Source: Caldilineaceae bacterium
GTDB taxonomy: Bacteria; Chloroflexota; Anaerolineae; Caldilineales; Caldilineaceae
Direction: 5' to 3'
Length of the DNA stretch: 10,081 bases
Assembly: GCA_015494005.1 (NCBI GenBank)
Contig: WGCB01000798.1
Coordinates: forward strand, 1 to 10,081
The stretch's first letter is position 1, and each line of letters starts with the position of its first letter. Made by a program: the position numbers and the translations under genes. Below the pieces are notes generated by a model. The model was not told where the DNA came from and made no database searches. It worked only from the letters and a program-made list of their open reading frames with translations. Below are positions 6,583 to 10,081 of this stretch, piece by piece.

Positions 6583-7971
6583 TCACCCCACCTGGGGCGT
6601 GCCCCGCTCCAGGAAGCGGCCGCTGCCTTCCTGGCCCAGGAACTGCCCCCCGTCCACCAGCAGCCGTCCCCGGCTGAAGACCTGGACTGGCGTGGCCTGA
6701 ATCTCCATGCCCTCCCACAGGTTGTAGTCCACGTTCATGTGATGGGTGGCCGCGCTGCGCACATGGCTGCGGTTCGGGTCCCAGATGACCATGTCCGCGT
6801 CGCTGCCAGGCAGGATGGTCCCCTTGCGAGGGTACATGCCGAAGAGCTTGGCCGGGTTGGTGCTGGTCAGCTCCACGAAACGGTTCAGGGAGAAGCGCCC
6901 CTCCTGGACCCCGGCCTGGTAGAGCACCGGCAGTCGGTCCTCGATGACTGGCAGGCCGTTGGGGATCTTGTCGAAGCGCTCCCGGCCCAGCTCCTTCTGC
7001 CCCTTGAAGAAAAAGGGACAGTGGTCCGTGGCCACCGCGTCCAGGGCGCCGCTGGCCAGGCCGCCCCAGAGCGCCTCGTTGTCCTCTCGGCTCCGCATGG
7101 GGGGCGAGCAAACCCATTTGGCCCCCTCGAAATCCGGCCGGGCCAGGTCATCCACGGTGAAGAAAAGGTACTGGGGGCAGGTCTCCGCGTAGGCCATCTG
7201 CCCTGCGGCCTTGGCCCGGGCCACCGCGGCCAGCGCGTCCCGCTGGGTCAGGTGGACGATGTAGACCGGCGCGCCGGCGATCCCGGCCAGCTGGACGGCC
7301 CGGTTGGTGGCCTCGGCCTCGGCCTGGGGCGGCCGAGTGAGCGCGTGCCAGACCGGCTCGAAGTGGCCCTCGGCGATGGCCTTCTTCACCAGGATGTCGA
7401 TGACATCGCCGTTCTCCGCGTGGATCATGGTGATGACGCCGCTCTCGCTGGCCTTGAGGAAGGCCCGGAAGAGGGTGGTGTCGTCCACCTGGAAGAGCCC
7501 CTTGTAGGCCAGGAAGAGCTTGATGCTGGAGACGCCGTACTCGTGCAGGCGGCCGATCTCCTCCATGACCTGGTCGTTCAGGTCGGTGATGGCCACGTGG
7601 AAGCCGTAGTCCAGCACCGCCTTGCCGTCGGCCCGCTCGTGCCAGTTCATGATGGCCTGGTGCAGGCTCTCCCCCTTGCCCTGGATGGCGAAATCCACGT
7701 GGCTGGTGGTGCCGCCGAAGGCCGCGCCCACGTGGCCGGTGTAGAAATCGTCGGACGCAACCGTGCCGCCGAAGGGCAGGTCCAGGTGAGTGTGGACGTC
7801 GATGCCGCCGGGCAGGAGGTACTTGCCCGTGGCATCCACCGTCCGGTCCGCCTGGACGCGATCCGCCAGGTCGGGCCCGATGAGGGCGACGCGCTCCCCG
7901 TCGATGAGGAGATCCGCCTGCACCGTGTCCGCCGCGGTGACGATGGTGCCGTTGGTGATGAGTGTCTTCAT
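6583..7971 (-). CDS. Dihydropyrimidinase / D-hydantoinase
   Basis: Cytoplasmic cyclic-amide hydrolase that opens 5,6-dihydropyrimidines or hydantoins to N-carbamoyl amino acids. The 462-residue length is standard. The binuclear metal site of the amidohydrolase superfamily is complete: His60 and His62 (VHTHLD), carboxylated Lys151 (SIKLFLAYKG), His184, His240 and Asp316 (ATDHCP). These are one residue off the usual D-hydantoinase numbering. Substrate-contact residues Tyr156, Ser289 (CSPPMR) and Asn338 (IPNG) are also kept, so a true hydantoinase/dihydropyrimidinase is more likely than allantoinase or dihydroorotase. The ATG at 7971 has GAGGAGG eight bases upstream. It starts 25 bases after the N-carbamoyl amidohydrolase gene, the expected partner for the ring-opened product. 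Natural substrate (dihydrouracil, hydantoin, another cyclic ureide or imide) is not determinable. Confidence 0.93.
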   Translation of the reverse strand: MKTLITNGTIVTAADTVQADLLIDGERVALIGPDLADRVQADRTVDATGKYLLPGGIDVHTHLDLPFGGTVASDDFYTGHVGAAFGGTTSHVDFAIQGKGESLHQAIMNWHERADGKAVLDYGFHVAITDLNDQVMEEIGRLHEYGVSSIKLFLAYKGLFQVDDTTLFRAFLKASESGVITMIHAENGDVIDILVKKAIAEGHFEPVWHALTRPPQAEAEATNRAVQLAGIAGAPVYIVHLTQRDALAAVARAKAAGQMAYAETCPQYLFFTVDDLARPDFEGAKWVCSPPMRSREDNEALWGGLASGALDAVATDHCPFFFKGQKELGRERFDKIPNGLPVIEDRLPVLYQAGVQEGRFSLNRFVELTSTNPAKLFGMYPRKGTILPGSDADMVIWDPNRSHVRSAATHHMNVDYNLWEGMEIQATPVQVFSRGRLLVDGGQFLGQEGSGRFLERGTPQVG

Positions 7972-7996
7972 GGCCGTGCCCTCCTCGCCCTGGGCG

Positions 7997-8836
7997 CTAC
8001 GGCTCCACGATGGGGCCGTACATGTCCGGTCGTCGGTCCCGGTAGAACTGCCAGGTGTCCCGGGTCTGCTTGATCAGGTCCATGTCCAGGTCCGCCACCA
8101 GGAGCTCCTCCTCCCGGTCGCTGGCCTGGGCGATGATCTCGCCCCGAGGGTTGGCGAAGTAGCTGGAGCCGTAGAAGTCGTTGTCCCCCAGGGGCTCCAC
8201 GCCCACCCGGTTGATGGTGCCCACCCAGTAGCCGTTGGCGATGGCGTGGCTGGTCTGCTCGATGAACCAGAGGTGCATGGAGAGCCCTCGGGAGGTGGCC
8301 GAGGGGATGAAGACCAGCTCCGCGCCGTTCAGCCCCAGGCAGCGGGCCCCCTCGGGGAAGTGGCGGTCGTAGCAGATGTAGACGCCCACCTTGCCCACGG
8401 CCGTGTCGAAGACCGGGTAGCCCAGGTTACCGGGGCGGAAGTAGAACTTCTCCCAGAAGCCGGGCAGGTGAGGCAGGTGGGTCTTGCGGTACTTGCCCAG
8501 GTAGCTGCCGTCCGCGTCGATGACCGCGGCGGTGTTGTAGTAGATCCCCGGGCCGTCCTCCTCGTACATGGGCGCCACCAGAACCATGCGCAGCTCCTGG
8601 GCCAGCTTCTGCAGCCGCTCCGTGGTGGGCCCGTCGGGGATGGGCTCGGTGTAGGCGTAGAGGGCCGGGTCCTGGACCTGACCCAGGTAGGGGCTGTAGA
8701 AGAGCTCCTGGAGGCAGGCCACCTGGGCGCCCTGGTCTGCGGCCTGGCGCAGCATCTCCTCGTGTTTCTGGATCATGCTCTCCTTGTCGCCGGTCCAAGC
8801 GACCTGGAGCAGCGCAGCCCGTACGGTTCGAGACAT
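7997..8836 (-). CDS. Nitrilase-superfamily N-carbamoyl amidohydrolase (beta-ureidopropionase / N-carbamoylputrescine amidase type)
   Basis: C-N hydrolase of 279 residues, a normal length, expected to cleave an N-carbamoyl amino acid or amine to the free amine, CO2 and ammonia. The Glu-Lys-Cys triad is visible: Glu44 (CLQELF), Lys118 (KYRKTHLP) and nucleophile Cys155 (YICYDRHFPEGAR). Glu129 in GFWEKFYFRPGN matches the auxiliary Glu of this branch. That segment, with KTHLP and FxPGN, is typical of beta-ureidopropionases and N-carbamoylputrescine amidases rather than nitrilases. The ATG at 8836 follows AAGGGGGAACC. Position immediately before the hydantoinase gene fits the second step of a ring-opening/decarbamoylation pair. 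Polyamine N-carbamoyl substrates cannot be excluded by motif alone, but the context argues against them. Confidence 0.9.
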   Translation of the reverse strand: MSRTVRAALLQVAWTGDKESMIQKHEEMLRQAADQGAQVACLQELFYSPYLGQVQDPALYAYTEPIPDGPTTERLQKLAQELRMVLVAPMYEEDGPGIYYNTAAVIDADGSYLGKYRKTHLPHLPGFWEKFYFRPGNLGYPVFDTAVGKVGVYICYDRHFPEGARCLGLNGAELVFIPSATSRGLSMHLWFIEQTSHAIANGYWVGTINRVGVEPLGDNDFYGSSYFANPRGEIIAQASDREEELLVADLDMDLIKQTRDTWQFYRDRRPDMYGPIVEP

Positions 8837-8874
8837 GGTTCCCCCTTTGTGGCAGAAAAGTGGACGGACGGTTG

Positions 8875-8909
8875 GTCAGGAGTGGGGAGCTGGAAGTTGG
8901 AAGTTGGCG
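8875..8909. repeat. Heptamer repeat, GYYGGRA type, 5 units
   Basis: Units GTCAGGA, GTGGGGA, GCTGGAA, GTTGGAA and GTTGGCG are in 7-bp phase in the 114-base spacer between the cyclase and amidohydrolase genes. The GCTGGAA-GTTGGRA pair also occurs at 5507-5520, more than 3 kb away. Confidence 0.75.
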
Positions 8910-8939
8910 ATCTCGGCCTCACCCGTCGCTCCCCACTCC
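8879..8939. repeat. 12-bp perfect inverted repeat, potential hairpin
   Basis: GGAGTGGGGAGC (8879-8890) is the exact reverse complement of GCTCCCCACTCC (8928-8939), with a 37-base loop. In the mRNA it lies just after the cyclase stop codon. There is no U-tract, so it is not a convincing intrinsic terminator; an intercistronic mRNA structure or a mobile palindromic repeat remnant would fit. A near copy of the right arm, CGCTCCCTACTCC (8945-8957; 12 of 13 bases equal to 8927-8939), overlaps the end of the cyclase gene. Confidence 0.65.
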
Positions 8940-8950
8940 CCTCGCGCTCC

Positions 8951-9736
8951 CTACTCCTCCACGAAGGCGATGGCCCGGCAGAAGGCCGCCTCGCCGCCCT
9001 TGAACTTCCAGGGGAAGGCGGCCAGGGTGATGCGCCGGTTGTGGAGCGCGGGGTTGCCGATCTCCCCGCCCAGGTTCTCCACGTGGAAGCAGTCGTGGGG
9101 GAAGAGGGCGTTGTGGGTGAGCTGGTAGGCCTCGGTGGGGAAGAGCTCGTCCACCTTGTCCGCGCCGAACTTCTCCTCCACCTGCTTGCGGACCTTCTGC
9201 CAGTGCTCCAGCCCGCCCTTGCCCAGGAAGCGGCCAATAGGCAGGTTCATGGGATGGTCCGTGGAGATCATGTCCACGCCCCACAGGTGGATCTTCTTCT
9301 CCAGCAGCCAGTCCACGATGCTGTGATGGGGGCCGGGATGCCGGTGGATGTACTTCTCCTCGTCCGGCTCGGAGCCGAACTGGGCGTGCTTGTGCCAGCC
9401 CGTGTGGATGAAGAGGATGTCCCCCTCCCGGATCTCGGCCCGGGCCTCGATGTCCTCCGGGCGGAAGATGTCCAGCTCGCCCAGCATGTCCGACAGGTCC
9501 ACGATGACGCCCTCACCGTAGAGCCACTCCAGGGGCAGCTCGTCTATCGTCTTGCCGCCGGTGACGAAGTGCCGGGGCGCGTCCAGGTGGGTGCCCATGT
9601 GGTTGCTGGTCATGATGTACTGGGCGTTCACCCCGTGCTCCGCCTTGCGCTTGATGTACTTGACCTCGAAGGGCGGGTAGTAGGGCCAGAAGGGTGCATC
9701 CTGGTTCAAAGGCTGGGAAAGATCGTAGAGTTTCAT
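8951..9736 (-). CDS. Cyclase-family metal-dependent hydrolase (kynurenine formamidase / isatin hydrolase-like)
   Basis: Protein of 261 residues from the cyclase family (PF04199 type). The signature HMGTHLDAPRHF (46-57) matches HxGTHxDxPxHF, which supplies metal ligands His46, His50 and Asp52 and the nearby His56. A later acidic residue (Glu220, HVENLGG) is in the usual position. Characterised members hydrolyse amide or lactam bonds of small molecules, such as N-formylkynurenine and isatin, so it may open a lactam or cleave an amide in the same route as the neighbouring hydantoinase and carbamoylase. The ATG at 9736 follows AGAGGAG with seven bases of spacing. The last codons and stop overlap a copy of the spacer repeat. 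No residue-level evidence picks out a particular substrate; a kynurenine role is not supported by the neighbours. Confidence 0.88.
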   Translation of the reverse strand: MKLYDLSQPLNQDAPFWPYYPPFEVKYIKRKAEHGVNAQYIMTSNHMGTHLDAPRHFVTGGKTIDELPLEWLYGEGVIVDLSDMLGELDIFRPEDIEARAEIREGDILFIHTGWHKHAQFGSEPDEEKYIHRHPGPHHSIVDWLLEKKIHLWGVDMISTDHPMNLPIGRFLGKGGLEHWQKVRKQVEEKFGADKVDELFPTEAYQLTHNALFPHDCFHVENLGGEIGNPALHNRRITLAAFPWKFKGGEAAFCRAIAFVEE

Positions 9737-9768
9737 GCCGTAGCTCCTCTTTGTGGCTCTCGCTGTGC

Positions 9769-9799
9769 GTGGTTGTTCACTGTGGGTGGATGTTCACTG
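9769..9799. repeat. 14-bp direct repeat, GTGGWTGTTCACTG
   Basis: GTGGTTGTTCACTG (9769-9782) and GTGGATGTTCACTG (9786-9799) match at 13 of 14 bases and start 17 bases apart. They fill the spacer between the DUF1116-like stop codon and the cyclase ribosome site. They could be another spacer-repeat family or a pair of protein-binding half-sites; nothing here distinguishes these. Confidence 0.65.
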
Positions 9800-9804
9800 G
9801 CTTC

Positions 9805-10081
9805 TCAGAATCCGTACTCCTCCGCGAAGGCCACCAGGGCCTCCTCGAAGATGGCCATGGGCGGGCGCACCAGGCCGGCGCCGATCTGCCCCACCCCGGC
9901 CTCCTTGTGGGCGATGCCTGTGTTCACCCGGGGGGTGATGCCCGTCTCCACCACCTTGCGCAGATCAATGCCCGTGGGCGTGCCCCGGAAGTCCAGCTGG
10001 GGAATGGTGAACTGCTTGTGCTCCGCCTGGGTGATCTCGTACATCTCCAGGGTGGCGTTGATGGCGTCCTGGGGGGTGCCG
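9805..10081 (-). CDS. DUF1116 / AllG (YlbE)-like protein, C-terminal fragment
   Basis: Only the last 91 residues are in the window. The frame continues open through the right edge, so the internal ATG at 10044 is not the true start. The tail RVNTGIAHKEAGVGQIGAGL followed by VRPPMAIFEEAL resembles, from memory, the conserved C-terminus of DUF1116 proteins. That family includes E. coli AllG/YlbE, part of the oxamate carbamoyltransferase of the allantoin route, whose full proteins are over 400 residues. If so, it may help transfer a carbamoyl group to phosphate and conserve energy as carbamoyl phosphate. It lies 68 bases upstream of the cyclase gene. An FdrA-like (AllF) and a DUF2877-like (AllH) gene would be expected to the right. 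The family call rests on one recognised motif block. Confidence 0.65.
   Translation of the reverse strand, partial: GTPQDAINATLEMYEITQAEHKQFTIPQLDFRGTPTGIDLRKVVETGITPRVNTGIAHKEAGVGQIGAGLVRPPMAIFEEALVAFAEEYGF

Noticed and set aside
5582..7117. 511-codon minus-strand frame in another phase over the FAD-subunit and hydantoinase genes
   Set aside because: It is low-complexity Pro/Gly/Ala/Arg sequence crossing two real genes and the repeat spacer; a shadow of GC-rich codon usage.
8879..8939. Rho-independent terminator after the cyclase gene
   Set aside because: The stem is long but the loop is 37 bases and no T-rich run follows on the transcribed strand.
9805..10044. Complete 79-residue small protein starting at ATG 10044
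   Set aside because: The frame stays open to the right edge without a stop, no ribosome site precedes that ATG, and the motif fits the end of a longer family.

Overview
The window is GC-rich bacterial DNA in which every convincing gene lies on the minus strand and reads from right to left. It looks like one long catabolic operon, cut at both ends. In transcription order it carries: (1) the C-terminal end of a DUF1116/AllG (YlbE)-like protein; (2) a cyclase-family metal hydrolase; (3) a nitrilase-family N-carbamoyl amidohydrolase (beta-ureidopropionase type); (4) a dihydropyrimidinase/D-hydantoinase; (5-7) the FAD, 2x[2Fe-2S] and molybdopterin subunits of a xanthine-dehydrogenase-family molybdenum hydroxylase, in the M-S-L order typical of cox-like operons; (8-10) an ABC importer of the SsuBC/TauBC/ThiXYZ type with two different permeases flanking one ATPase. 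No substrate-binding protein is visible, and the last permease runs off the left edge.

How the genes may work together (inference): the importer takes up an N-heterocyclic compound or cyclic ureide. The molybdenum enzyme hydroxylates the ring. The hydantoinase opens a cyclic ureide to an N-carbamoyl acid, and the nitrilase-type enzyme removes the carbamoyl group. The cyclase-family hydrolase and the AllG-like protein would act on further amide or carbamoyl intermediates. This resembles reductive pyrimidine or hydantoin breakdown, but with a Mo-hydroxylase and no dihydropyrimidine dehydrogenase in view. The substrate cannot be read from the sequence.

The intergenic spacers are the most unusual part. 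At least five of the seven non-overlapping ones are made of phased 7- or 8-bp degenerate tandem units. The unit differs between spacers (for example CGGGAWR, GYYGGGA, AATCTTC, GTGATYGG), and the units often touch or include the stop codon of the preceding gene. They resemble the heptanucleotide STRR repeats of heterocystous cyanobacteria in style, and two arrays form runs of G3 tracts with G-quadruplex potential on the template strand. Repeat-filled spacers, high GC and this gene mix suggest a Chloroflexota-like organism (Caldilineae/Anaerolineae type), but that is a low-confidence guess. No gap exceeds 300 bases (the longest is about 138). I saw no RNA gene, transposase, CRISPR array, convincing promoter or intrinsic terminator.
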